Shown here piece after piece: positions 1 to 6,191 of a DNA stretch of 14,839 bases; position 1 is the stretch's first letter, and each line of letters opens with the position of its first letter. The position numbers and the translations under genes are program-made. The stretch is from an archaeon UBA55 (lineage in GTDB: Archaea; Undinarchaeota; Undinarchaeia; Undinarchaeales; Undinarchaeaceae): positions 450 to 15,288 of the forward strand of contig DAFN01000018.1 of NCBI GenBank assembly GCA_002495465.1, read 5' to 3'. The notes beneath the pieces were generated by a model that saw only the letters and a program-made list of their open reading frames with translations, did no database searches and had not been told where the DNA came from.

Positions 1-979
1 CGTTGTTGTCAATTTCTAGATTAGGGACAGCCGAAGCTTCTGCATCACTACTTAGCAGTAAGGTTTCCTCATTTTGATATCCGTCTGAATTTGGCGCCCC
101 TTTTTCAATTCGAACAAGACCACGGTATATCGCTTTTGATTTTCCATCCAAAGCGCCTTTGACATCTAAATATGATGTGGTATCTTTGGCACAATGATTT
201 GCCTCCAGATAAAAATCAAAATTCTGCTCACCTCTTCCAAAGAACATACTTCTGCTGCTTACATTGGAACCACGACCTTCAAGGTTTGTAATAAGGCTAA
301 CCCCTCCAAACCTCGCTCCAATATCACATGCTATCCAATCGATAGTGGCATCTTTTTGTACATAAGCAATTTTCTTTGAGAAGTAATTTGTTTTTTCACT
401 AAGGTTTTGGAATTCCCCATATTGAATTCTTGCTGAATCTTGGACCTGTATCTCAACATTACTTGTTTTGAATTGTGGCTTTCCGATGCTCTTCTGGACC
501 ACTGTCATCTTGCTTCCAGGCTCTGCAATAAATAAATTATGCTCAGCAATTGCAATTGCTTTTGTATCGCTTGTAATATTAACAGGAGTTTTAACTTCCT
601 TCCCCTCTGTAATTTTTACAAACAGTCCTTCACTCCAAACAGCCTGGTGAAGTGCTTCAATTTTATTTATCGGGCTTGTCTGGAATAAGTAGTCTTTCAA
701 ATCTTCGTCTTTAACAGCATCTGAAAGCTTCTTAACAATAATTTCCTTATCTGCAGTGCTTCTTATCTCTGAAGCTAGGCTCCAAAGGTTTTTCGGAACT
801 GCAATTTCCAAATCAAGCGTATCAGTGTTTAGATTTATCCCTAAGCCGTAAGTGAAGTTCGGAGCTTCAAATTTCTCAAATTGCTTTAATCCATCTAGGC
901 GTTTCTTTAGTAGCCATTTTGGCTCATCTCTTCCTGCAGAGAATACTCTAATTGCGTCATTACTTAATTCAGAAGACAT
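1..979 (-). CDS. sufD: SufD, Fe-S cluster assembly scaffold subunit (3' end cut by window edge)
   Basis: SufD partners SufB in the SufBC2D scaffold that builds Fe-S clusters in the cytoplasm. The frame is open from an ATG at 977-979 to the window edge, giving 326 visible residues; roughly the last 80-100 residues of a normal SufD are missing. The N-terminus carries the DEPKWLLKKRLDGL block typical of SufB/SufD. The middle has the pattern LHQAVWSEGLFVKITEG, which matches the beta-helix entry segment of the family. The visible C-terminal part reads EETLLLSSDAEASAVPNLEI, the conserved lead-in to the final SufD segment. Only 2 nt separate it from the sufB stop, and a weak AGGT site precedes the start, so it is translated in the same operon. 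No SufC ATPase is visible; it may lie beyond the edge. The SufB/SufD family is certain, and SufD rather than a second SufB is very likely from its order and lower conservation. Confidence 0.93.
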   Translation of the reverse strand, partial: MSSELSNDAIRVFSAGRDEPKWLLKKRLDGLKQFEKFEAPNFTYGLGINLNTDTLDLEIAVPKNLWSLASEIRSTADKEIIVKKLSDAVKDEDLKDYLFQTSPINKIEALHQAVWSEGLFVKITEGKEVKTPVNITSDTKAIAIAEHNLFIAEPGSKMTVVQKSIGKPQFKTSNVEIQVQDSARIQYGEFQNLSEKTNYFSKKIAYVQKDATIDWIACDIGARFGGVSLITNLEGRGSNVSSRSMFFGRGEQNFDFYLEANHCAKDTTSYLDVKGALDGKSKAIYRGLVRIEKGAPNSDGYQNEETLLLSSDAEASAVPNLEIDNN

Positions 980-981
980 CT

Positions 982-2409
982 TTAACCTATGGATCCCTCC
1001 ATCTCCATTTCAATAAGTCGGTTTAATTCAACAGCGTATTCCAGAGGTAGCTCTTTCACTATTGGTTCGATAAATCCCGAAACAATCATTTTTTTTGCCT
1101 CTATTTCGTTGAGTCCACGGGACATTAAGTAAAATATATCATCTGAGCTTATTTTTCCTACACTTGCTTCATGTGCAACGTCAACTGCGTCTTCATTTAT
1201 TTTCATGTAAGGATATGTATTTGAAACTGATATGTCATCAACTAAAAGGGCATCACACTGTACACTCGCTTTGCTGTCTACAGCTCCCTTATTAATTCCA
1301 AGGTAGCCTCTGTAAGAAGTTACCCCTCCTCCTTTGCTTATACTCTTGGCTGTGATTGTTGAGCTTGTGTTCGGGGCAAGGTGGTACATCTTGCTTCCTG
1401 TGTCCTGATTCTGGTCTCCTGAAGCAAATGCAATTCCAAGGTAATCTGAGCGAGCACCTCTCCCAATGAGCAGACTTGATGGATAAAGCATTGTTACACA
1501 GCTTCCCATATTACCATTAACCCATTCAAGTGTTCCGTTCTTTTCAACAAGCCCTCTCTTGGTGTTGAGGTTGAATGTGGTTTTGCTCCAATTCTCTACG
1601 GAGCTATATCTTCCCTTTGCACCTTCATTGATGAATATTTCAACTCCACCTGCATGTAGGGAATATTCGTCATATTTTGGAGCTGAACAGCCCTCAATAT
1701 AATGGAATTCTGAATTTTTGTCAGCAATTAATAGTGTGTGTTCAAATTGTCCACCTGCTTCTGAATTCATTCTGAAGTAGGCCTGTAGAGGCATGTCTAC
1801 CTTCACACCTTCCGGAATATAGAGGAAAGTCCCTCCTGACCAGACTGCTCCATGCAGAGCTGCGAATTTATGCAGACTTGGTGGGATGCATTTAGTCATA
1901 AAGTGTTTTTTAACAAGTTCAGGATATTCCTGGACGCCTACATCCATATCTAAGAATACGACACCTTGGGTTTCCCACTCCTTCTTTAAATTGTGATATA
2001 CAACATCGCTTTCATACTGAGCTCCTACTCCTGCGAGAGATTTTTGTTCAGCCTCAGGTATTCCAAGTTTTTCAAATGTATTCTTGATATCATCAGGAAC
2101 CTCGTCCCATGTTTTTGAATTTCTTTCAGCGTCGGGTGACATATAGAAATGAATCTTATTCAAATCGAGTTTGTCCAGGTTTGGGCCCCACGACGGCATT
2201 GGCATTTTCTCAAAAATATTCAGGCATTTTAATCTGTGTTCAAGCATCCAATCTGGTTCGTTCTTCTCTGAAGAAATTAGCCTTACTACATCTTCCCTAA
2301 GTCCGGGTTCAGGTTTTAAACGATGCCGTTCCTCGTTTGCATGGTCAAATCGCTCCCTATTAATTTTAGTGGCTAGTTTCTGCTTTTCCAGTATTTGTGA
2401 ATCAGTCAT
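982..2409 (-). CDS. sufB: SufB, Fe-S cluster assembly scaffold protein
   Basis: This is a 475-residue SufB, the normal length, the subunit on which the nascent Fe-S cluster is built together with SufD and the SufC ATPase. The core has the typical run GRGARSDYLGIAFASGDQNQ followed by the right-handed beta-helix. Residues that correspond to the functional Cys and His/Glu of E. coli SufB are present: C385 in ASVQCDALL, and H413-E414 in VAHEASVGKI. The start ATG (2407-2409) overlaps the stop of the upstream regulator as TAATG. It is preceded by a perfect GGAGG (plus-strand CCTCC, 2416-2420) at a 6-nt spacing, which fixes the start and shows translational coupling. sufD follows after 2 nt. Assignment is firm from length, motifs and neighbour. 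Confidence 0.97.
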   Translation of the reverse strand: MTDSQILEKQKLATKINRERFDHANEERHRLKPEPGLREDVVRLISSEKNEPDWMLEHRLKCLNIFEKMPMPSWGPNLDKLDLNKIHFYMSPDAERNSKTWDEVPDDIKNTFEKLGIPEAEQKSLAGVGAQYESDVVYHNLKKEWETQGVVFLDMDVGVQEYPELVKKHFMTKCIPPSLHKFAALHGAVWSGGTFLYIPEGVKVDMPLQAYFRMNSEAGGQFEHTLLIADKNSEFHYIEGCSAPKYDEYSLHAGGVEIFINEGAKGRYSSVENWSKTTFNLNTKRGLVEKNGTLEWVNGNMGSCVTMLYPSSLLIGRGARSDYLGIAFASGDQNQDTGSKMYHLAPNTSSTITAKSISKGGGVTSYRGYLGINKGAVDSKASVQCDALLVDDISVSNTYPYMKINEDAVDVAHEASVGKISSDDIFYLMSRGLNEIEAKKMIVSGFIEPIVKELPLEYAVELNRLIEMEMEGSIG

Positions 2410-2804
2410 TATTTTCCTCCAGGTGACCTGTTTTCAGGCGCTATATGACATCCTGCGCATGCATTTTCTGCTCGTGGGTCATCTTTTTTATGTATATTGC
2501 AAACTATATCAAAAGCTCTTGGTAAATTAAGCAGTCGTAAAAGTTCTTGAAGGGGCTCTGATGTGCCATTCTTCAGTTTTTTGGAAGAAATGCTAATTTC
2601 TTCAAGCATTTCATCTCCAAATTTAAGTGTTCCCCCTCTTTTCGCACTTCTATATTGTGAAATGGCGCTGGAAGTAACACCTAGAAGCGCTGCAGCATCA
2701 CTTTGCTTGAGTTTTCGCTGGTCTATAAGTGCAAGCGCTAATTCGCGCCGTAGAGCTGGCAATACATAATTTGCCTGAATCTCTTGCGGTAAAAGCATTT
2801 TCAT
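2409..2804 (-). CDS. XRE-family HTH regulator with C-terminal Cys cluster, first gene of the suf operon
   Basis: A 131-residue protein with a helix-turn-helix at about residues 22-57 (KLKQSDAAALLGVTSSAISQ contains both helices). It resembles the archaeal XRE-type predicted regulators (COG2522-like, from memory). The C-terminal third has a candidate metal or Fe-S site: C102, H105, then C116-A-G-C119-H120. Its stop overlaps the sufB ATG (TAATG), so it is the promoter-proximal gene of a regulator-sufB-sufD operon. My inference is that it senses Fe-S status or iron through the Cys residues and controls its own operon, analogous to IscR or bacterial SufR but from another family. An alternative start is M3, at 2798. 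A TATA-like box 28 nt before the first ATG favours M1 with a leaderless transcript. The HTH family is clear; the sensing role is inferred. Confidence 0.85.
   Translation of the reverse strand: MKMLLPQEIQANYVLPALRRELALALIDQRKLKQSDAAALLGVTSSAISQYRSAKRGGTLKFGDEMLEEISISSKKLKNGTSEPLQELLRLLNLPRAFDIVCNIHKKDDPRAENACAGCHIAPENRSPGGK
2416..2420 (-). promoter_or_regulatory. Shine-Dalgarno site of sufB
   Basis: The minus strand reads GGAGG, 6 nt before the sufB ATG and inside the last codons of the regulator gene. It is the clearest ribosome-binding site in the window. It contrasts with the operon-leading genes, which look leaderless. Confidence 0.75.
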
Positions 2805-2816
2805 ACAATAATTAAG

Positions 2817-2830
2817 TTAACAGCCGTTAA
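2817..2830. promoter_or_regulatory. Candidate operator: inverted repeat next to the suf-operon TATA box
   Basis: The sequence TTAAC-AGCC-GTTAA has perfect 5-bp arms and a 4-bp spacer. It lies between the TATA-like box (minus strand, about 2828-2835, which it partly overlaps) and the regulator start at 2804. Binding here would block TBP/TFB or polymerase, a classic place for autorepression. Arms are short, so chance occurrence is possible in AT-rich DNA. Confidence 0.4.
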
Positions 2831-2835
2831 TAAAA
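2828..2835 (-). promoter_or_regulatory. TATA-like box of the regulator-sufBD operon
   Basis: The minus strand reads TTTTATTA, centred about 28 nt before the regulator ATG at 2804. This spacing fits a leaderless archaeal transcript. No Shine-Dalgarno site precedes that ATG. Confidence 0.5.
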
Positions 2836-2850
2836 CTTGCGATTTAAAAA

Positions 2851-3072
2851 TTATTCCTCTTGAGATATAGCGTCAACAGGGCAATACTCTATAGATTCCT
2901 CTATCATTTTCGTATTGTATTTTTTCTTTTTGATGACTTCTGCCTTTTCTCCTTGCTCCGTTTGCACCATTTTGAAATCAGGATCTTCAAAATTCACAGT
3001 TGGGCAAAGGCAACATCCTATGCATTTTTCCTTGTCTACGATTGGCTTTTTTTCACTAAACTCGTCACTCAT
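2851..3072 (-). CDS. Small single-cluster [4Fe-4S] ferredoxin-like protein
   Basis: A 73-residue acidic ferredoxin. The cluster ligands are C17-x2-C20-x2-C23 near the N-terminus and C64-P65 near the C-terminus (EYCPVDAI). This is the single-[4Fe-4S] arrangement, with the second half lacking its own CxxC motif. An extra cysteine, C21, sits inside the first motif (CIGCCLC). The frame extends 19 codons further upstream to 3129, overlapping the preceding gene. I chose the internal ATG at 3070-3072 because a TTTATAAG box is centred 26 nt before it and because MSDEF fits a ferredoxin N-terminus. It probably carries single electrons in the cytoplasm. It sits just upstream of the Suf operon in the same direction, so it could supply electrons for cluster assembly, but this is only context. 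Confidence 0.88.
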   Translation of the reverse strand: MSDEFSEKKPIVDKEKCIGCCLCPTVNFEDPDFKMVQTEQGEKAEVIKKKKYNTKMIEESIEYCPVDAISQEE

Positions 3073-3093
3073 ATAAAACAAGTCATTTTTCGG

Positions 3094-3101
3094 CTTATAA
3101 A
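3094..3101 (-). promoter_or_regulatory. TATA box of the ferredoxin gene
   Basis: The minus strand reads TTTATAAG, centred 26 nt before the chosen ferredoxin ATG (3072) and located in the spacer behind the upstream membrane-protein gene. It supports both a separate promoter and the shorter ferredoxin start. Confidence 0.65.
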
Positions 3102-3115
3102 CTCTTTCACTAGCT

Positions 3116-3808
3116 CTAAACAGGTGCAACGGACATTAAATAATTCAGGAAGTCAAGAAGTACATAGTGGTATAATATCCAGTTAAACATGTAGATTAGT
3201 GCAATTTTTATCATAACTTCTGGTACTGGACTGGCCGTTAAAATAAGTGTTAAAATAACGAAGAAGACCATATAAACGGTAAGGCTAAGGAAGTAATAGA
3301 ATCCTAGGTTGCTGATGATACCCGCTGTTCCAGCAAGCTCAAACATAACACTTATAATTAAAGTCCAGATGCTCAAGTAGATTAGCTGGGTGATAGCTAG
3401 CTGAGAGTCCTTGATTATTGCAAAATCAATAAGTCGTGGCTTTGAATTTATTCTTACCATTATAATTGTGGTTACAACAATTATTGAGAGGGCCATCCAT
3501 ATGCTGAAGTAAAGCATCAGTCCAAAAAGTATGATGTGCATGAAGGCTATACCCATCCGATTTAAAATGGATATCCTTGATAAAAGGAAAATCACAGAGA
3601 GCAACAAAATGGCGTTTATTGCTTCGTTTTCACCGCCAACATTTGCTGCCCAGGCAAGAGTTATTATTAAACCGACCAGAAAGACCATTACAATTGTTGC
3701 AATAAATTTTCCGGGGTTAGGAGTTCCTGAAGAATATTGTCTACCTTTTGTCACAGCACTCTTCATGCCTAGTCCTCCTTCTAATTTTGAGGCTAAATCT
3801 TTACGCAT
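3116..3808 (-). CDS. Multi-pass membrane protein of unknown function
   Basis: A 230-residue protein I do not recognise. The first 32 residues are polar and basic (MRKDLASKLEGGLGMK at the start), presumably cytoplasmic. They are followed by about six to eight hydrophobic segments near residues 34-55, 62-82, 86-118 (probably two), 139-158, 165-192 and 197-220. There is no cysteine cluster, charged catalytic pattern or signal cleavage site that I can see. M15 is a possible alternative start. It lies 20 nt behind another small membrane protein gene on the same strand and is probably co-transcribed with it; GGTAG before the ATG is a weak ribosome site. Pairing with that protein suggests a shared membrane role, but no function can be given. 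Confidence 0.8.
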   Translation of the reverse strand: MRKDLASKLEGGLGMKSAVTKGRQYSSGTPNPGKFIATIVMVFLVGLIITLAWAANVGGENEAINAILLLSVIFLLSRISILNRMGIAFMHIILFGLMLYFSIWMALSIIVVTTIIMVRINSKPRLIDFAIIKDSQLAITQLIYLSIWTLIISVMFELAGTAGIISNLGFYYFLSLTVYMVFFVILTLILTASPVPEVMIKIALIYMFNWILYHYVLLDFLNYLMSVAPV

Positions 3809-3828
3809 AATCTACCACTGTCCAAGTA

Positions 3829-4287
3829 TTATTGCTTTGCCGTTTTATCTATCTTTGTATATCCAAAATAAAGCAAGGCTGCGAGTGCAAAGCCTATCAA
3901 ACTCAGCCTGAGGTATTTATTCAGAAATCCCCAATATCTTAGTGTGGTGTAAATAAACAGGAATATTCCTCCACTTAGAAGCCCAGATCCTACTGCGTCA
4001 AGGCCTGTAAGCAGTATCCCTGCCGCAATTGCTACGATTGCTATACTCCCCAGCGCTATGAAACCAACTCTTGCGTGTTTTTCGCTTTCTATCTCATAGG
4101 TCTCTTCGCAAGCTCGATAGTTCGGGTCAGTCTTTGGATTAAAATAAGGATCTCTTGTCTCATTTTTGTCTAAAATATCCCAACAGTCATAATCAGGACT
4201 CTCATAAAAAACTTCTATCCCATAGGCAAAGAATATTGTGAATATCAGACCTATACCGATAACGACAAAGAATTTTTTGAAACCCAT
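3829..4287 (-). CDS. Small membrane protein with a two-cysteine extracytoplasmic loop, unknown function
   Basis: A 152-residue protein from the ATG at 4285-4287. A longer frame starts at 4341, but the TATA element at 4311-4318 lies about 28 nt before the internal ATG and inside the longer version, so the shorter start is preferred. The N-terminal hydrophobic segment (about 4-24) is followed by a polar loop (about 25-70) containing YESPDYD, C35 and C60. Three more hydrophobic segments follow at about 73-95, 100-117 and 127-143. The loop is probably outside the cell, where the two cysteines could form a disulfide; this is inference. I recall similar short proteins with an N-terminal helix and a Tyr/Pro/Asp-rich segment in DPANN-type genomes but cannot name a family. 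It is probably co-transcribed with the downstream 230-residue membrane protein. Confidence 0.8.
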   Translation of the reverse strand: MGFKKFFVVIGIGLIFTIFFAYGIEVFYESPDYDCWDILDKNETRDPYFNPKTDPNYRACEETYEIESEKHARVGFIALGSIAIVAIAAGILLTGLDAVGSGLLSGGIFLFIYTTLRYWGFLNKYLRLSLIGFALAALLYFGYTKIDKTAKQ

Positions 4288-4310
4288 ACTATAATCTAGT
4301 GAGAAATTTG

Positions 4311-4318
4311 TATATAAA
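4311..4318. promoter_or_regulatory. Shared bidirectional TATA element between membrane-protein operon and RNase Z
   Basis: The plus strand reads TATATAAA, and the minus strand reads TTTATATA from the same bases. It overlaps a perfect 12-bp palindrome, ATAAAGCTTTAT, at 4314-4325. Leftwards it sits about 28 nt before the ATG at 4287 (leaderless). Rightwards it sits about 37 nt before the RNase Z ATG at 4352, leaving a leader of about 10 nt with GAGGT. Confidence 0.6.
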
Positions 4319-4351
4319 GCTTTATTTAGTCTTAAGTGCAATTATCGAGGT

Positions 4352-5251
4352 ATGTTCAGCATAACTTTTCTAGGAACAAGCTCAGGCACGCCTACCGTAG
4401 CGAGGGCGCATTCAGCAATAGCGCTTCACTTGGGTGGGGAGATACTTCTTTTCGACTGCGGAGAAGGAACTCAGAGACAGATGATGAAGGCGAAAACATC
4501 TATGATGAAAGTCCGCAGAATTTTTATTACACACTGGCATGCTGACCATTCTCTTGGTCTTGGAGGTCTTATTCAGACAATGTCCTTGCTCGGAAGGACT
4601 GAGGCTCTTGAGATATATGGTCCAATTGGGACGAAAAAATATATGAAAAGCCTTCTGGATGTCGGGCATTTTAATCCAAAATATCAGCTTCGTGTAAACG
4701 AGCTTAAGGATGGAGAAAAAGTTGAAGCAAAGGGATACACTGTCCTGGCAATAGACGCTAAACATTCTGTTCCTGCTCTAAGTTATCGCATGGATGAGCC
4801 CCAGAAGCCTGGAAAATTTGACAGGAAAAAGGCAGAGTCTTTTGGGCTAAAACCACCTCAATTCGGTGAGCTTCAGCGCGGAAATACTCAAAAGGTTGGA
4901 AGAAAAACTATTAAGCCCTCAGATGTCATGGGTCCGCTCAGAGAGGGCGCTTCCTTTGTTTATTCAGGGGACACAGCGTATAATGAATTTCTTGTAAAAT
5001 TGTCGAAGAAGGCCACAGTCTTGGTCCACGAATCGAGTTTTGCTAATGATAAAAAAGACTTTGCAAGGGAAGTCCTACACTCAACAGCAGAAGACGCCGC
5101 GACTGTCGCAAAAAAGGCAGGAGTCAAAAATCTTGTGCTGACTCATATAAGTCCAAGATATCTGGAGACTGATGTTCTTTTGAAAGAAGCTAGTAAAATT
5201 TTCAAAAATACCACTATTGTGAAAGATTTTGATAAGCTAGAATTTAAGTAG
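4352..5251 (+). CDS. rnz: Ribonuclease Z (tRNA 3'-end processing endonuclease)
   Basis: A 299-residue metallo-beta-lactamase-fold enzyme that cuts precursor tRNAs after the discriminator base so that CCA can be added. The short-form length is normal. The metal-binding signature is complete: H61-W-H63-A-D65-H66, then H138, D207 in YSGDT, H243 in LHSTAEDAA and H265 in THISPRY. The N-terminus MFSITFLGTSSGTP and the FDCGEGTQRQ block are also diagnostic. The segment around residues 147-157 (DEPQKPGKFD) matches the usual PGKFD loop. GAGGT directly precedes the ATG. It diverges from the membrane-protein operon through a common TATA element and converges on the YIP1-like gene, with the two stop codons directly adjacent. 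No odd residues were seen. Confidence 0.96.
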   Translation: MFSITFLGTSSGTPTVARAHSAIALHLGGEILLFDCGEGTQRQMMKAKTSMMKVRRIFITHWHADHSLGLGGLIQTMSLLGRTEALEIYGPIGTKKYMKSLLDVGHFNPKYQLRVNELKDGEKVEAKGYTVLAIDAKHSVPALSYRMDEPQKPGKFDRKKAESFGLKPPQFGELQRGNTQKVGRKTIKPSDVMGPLREGASFVYSGDTAYNEFLVKLSKKATVLVHESSFANDKKDFAREVLHSTAEDAATVAKKAGVKNLVLTHISPRYLETDVLLKEASKIFKNTTIVKDFDKLEFK

Positions 5252-6103
5252 TTAGCAGGCAGCTGCGATTGTAGCAAATACTGACACTATATACGGTGCT
5301 GAATATGCAAAAATAACGATCATGGGTATTGCCCATGCTAAAATAGCTTTCACTGTATCAAATCCATGTGAGACCTTTGTTGCAATCGTCAAAGGATAAA
5401 ACCACATCATTCCAGCTATTAAATATGCTATAAATATTACGCAAGTATTAGGTATTGCCGAAACCATCGCCAGTAGGAGTACTATTGGTGACATAGAAAT
5501 TGCGATTAAGTGTGAGTGAGTTCTGAAACTTTTCTTTCCACCTATTGCCAGGGAGAAGAAATGTAGTAATGCGCTGAATGAAATCCACAGAAGTATCGCT
5601 ACAAGTGGGTACACAAGAATATGTGAAAATGATTTTAGTGCTCCTGCTTTTCCAAAAATACTTGAAATTCCAATTCCTGAAGCAAGAGCTTCAGTCGAAG
5701 CTCCTGTAAAAATTGTCGAAATCACCGTTATTAAGCCACCAATAAGTCCTCCAAAAACACCTGCAATGGCAAGATGCGCCATTGAGTTTGGAAGTCTTGC
5801 TGCCTTTCTCTCTTTTGTAAAGATGGCAGTAGGCGACGCAAAAACTCTTACCCACATCGTGAGATAATCAGCTATACTAAGTTCTCTCTCTTTCAGAGTT
5901 TTTGCTACCTGCCTTGGTCCGACTTGTACCTGTCTTGGTTTAGGTTTTATTATTCCTTCTATGGCAGTATCTATTTTTCGAATGTCATGACCAAAGCTTA
6001 TAAGGTGCTGGCGAATATTCTCTTCACTGTGACCCAAATCAATCTGTTGCTTGATGTACTCTCCTAGTCCTTCTTTAGTCATACTCTGCCTAAAGGTTTC
6101 CAT
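5252..6103 (-). CDS. YIP1-like multi-pass membrane protein
   Basis: A 283-residue protein with two parts. Residues 1-50 form a soluble helical module (EYIKQQIDLGHSEENIRQHL) of the 'sliding helix' type often found at the N-terminus of archaeal membrane proteins. After a basic linker (52-75) comes a YIP1-type membrane domain. It opens with LTMWVRVFASPTAIFT, the usual amphipathic entry, and has about five membrane segments at 108-133, 160-187, 199-217, 219-242 and 251-279. The role of YIP1 proteins in archaea is unknown. M8 (6082) is an alternative start. Its stop codon (TAA, minus) directly abuts the RNase Z stop, so there is no room for a separate terminator. The 5' region contains an exact 10-bp tandem duplication (6121-6140). 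Confidence 0.82.
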   Translation of the reverse strand: METFRQSMTKEGLGEYIKQQIDLGHSEENIRQHLISFGHDIRKIDTAIEGIIKPKPRQVQVGPRQVAKTLKERELSIADYLTMWVRVFASPTAIFTKERKAARLPNSMAHLAIAGVFGGLIGGLITVISTIFTGASTEALASGIGISSIFGKAGALKSFSHILVYPLVAILLWISFSALLHFFSLAIGGKKSFRTHSHLIAISMSPIVLLLAMVSAIPNTCVIFIAYLIAGMMWFYPLTIATKVSHGFDTVKAILAWAIPMIVIFAYSAPYIVSVFATIAAAC

Positions 6104-6120
6104 TATATATCTCTTGCTTC

Positions 6121-6140
6121 TGCTATGTTTTGCTATGTTT
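6121..6140. repeat. Exact tandem duplication of a 10-bp unit
   Basis: TGCTATGTTT occurs twice head to tail in the spacer between the YIP1-like gene and the ATPase gene. On the minus strand it would lie in the presumed 5' leader of the YIP1-like mRNA. With only two copies, a simple duplication is the likeliest explanation. Confidence 0.6.
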
Positions 6141-6157
6141 TTGTTTGAAAATTGGTC

Positions 6158-6168
6158 AAATATTTAAA
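6158..6168. promoter_or_regulatory. TATA-like element for the ATPase operon, possibly shared with the YIP1-like gene
   Basis: AAATATTTAAA is centred about 28 nt before the ATPase ATG at 6192, the leaderless spacing. The same bases are TATA-like on the other strand (TTTAAATATTT) but lie about 60 nt from the YIP1-like start, which would leave a leader of about 30 nt. Confidence 0.5.
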
Positions 6169-6191
6169 CTCGCTGTCACAGAGCTTAGTTT

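Noticed and set aside
194..650. Plus-strand open frames at 194-379 and 468-650
   Set aside because: They lie antisense inside sufD, whose frame is open throughout and matches the SufB/SufD family; their peptides show no domain pattern.
2420..2430. Palindrome CAGGTGACCTG next to the sufB Shine-Dalgarno site, considered as a sequestering hairpin
   Set aside because: The arms leave only one central base, so no stable hairpin loop can form, and the bases are explained by coding of the regulator's last residues; chance is likely.
2109..2769. Plus-strand frames at 2109-2300, 2171-2530 and 2563-2769
   Set aside because: They are antisense to sufB and the regulator, which are supported by motifs and a Shine-Dalgarno site; the frames have no recognisable protein features.
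3073..3129. Longer ferredoxin start at 3129
   Set aside because: It would overlap the upstream gene, and the added 19 residues are not ferredoxin-like; the TATA box at 3094-3101 lies inside the extension and points to the ATG at 3072.
4288..4341. Longer start (4341) for the two-cysteine membrane protein
   Set aside because: The extension contains the TATA element and would place the start upstream of the promoter; ATG at 4287 begins directly at the membrane segment.
4336..4545. Plus-strand frame overlapping the RNase Z start
   Set aside because: It is an out-of-frame reading of the rnz 5' end, which is fixed by the conserved N-terminal motif.
6121..6140. Two tandem 10-bp units considered as the start of a CRISPR or regulatory repeat array
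   Set aside because: Only two short adjacent copies and no spacers; a local duplication is enough.
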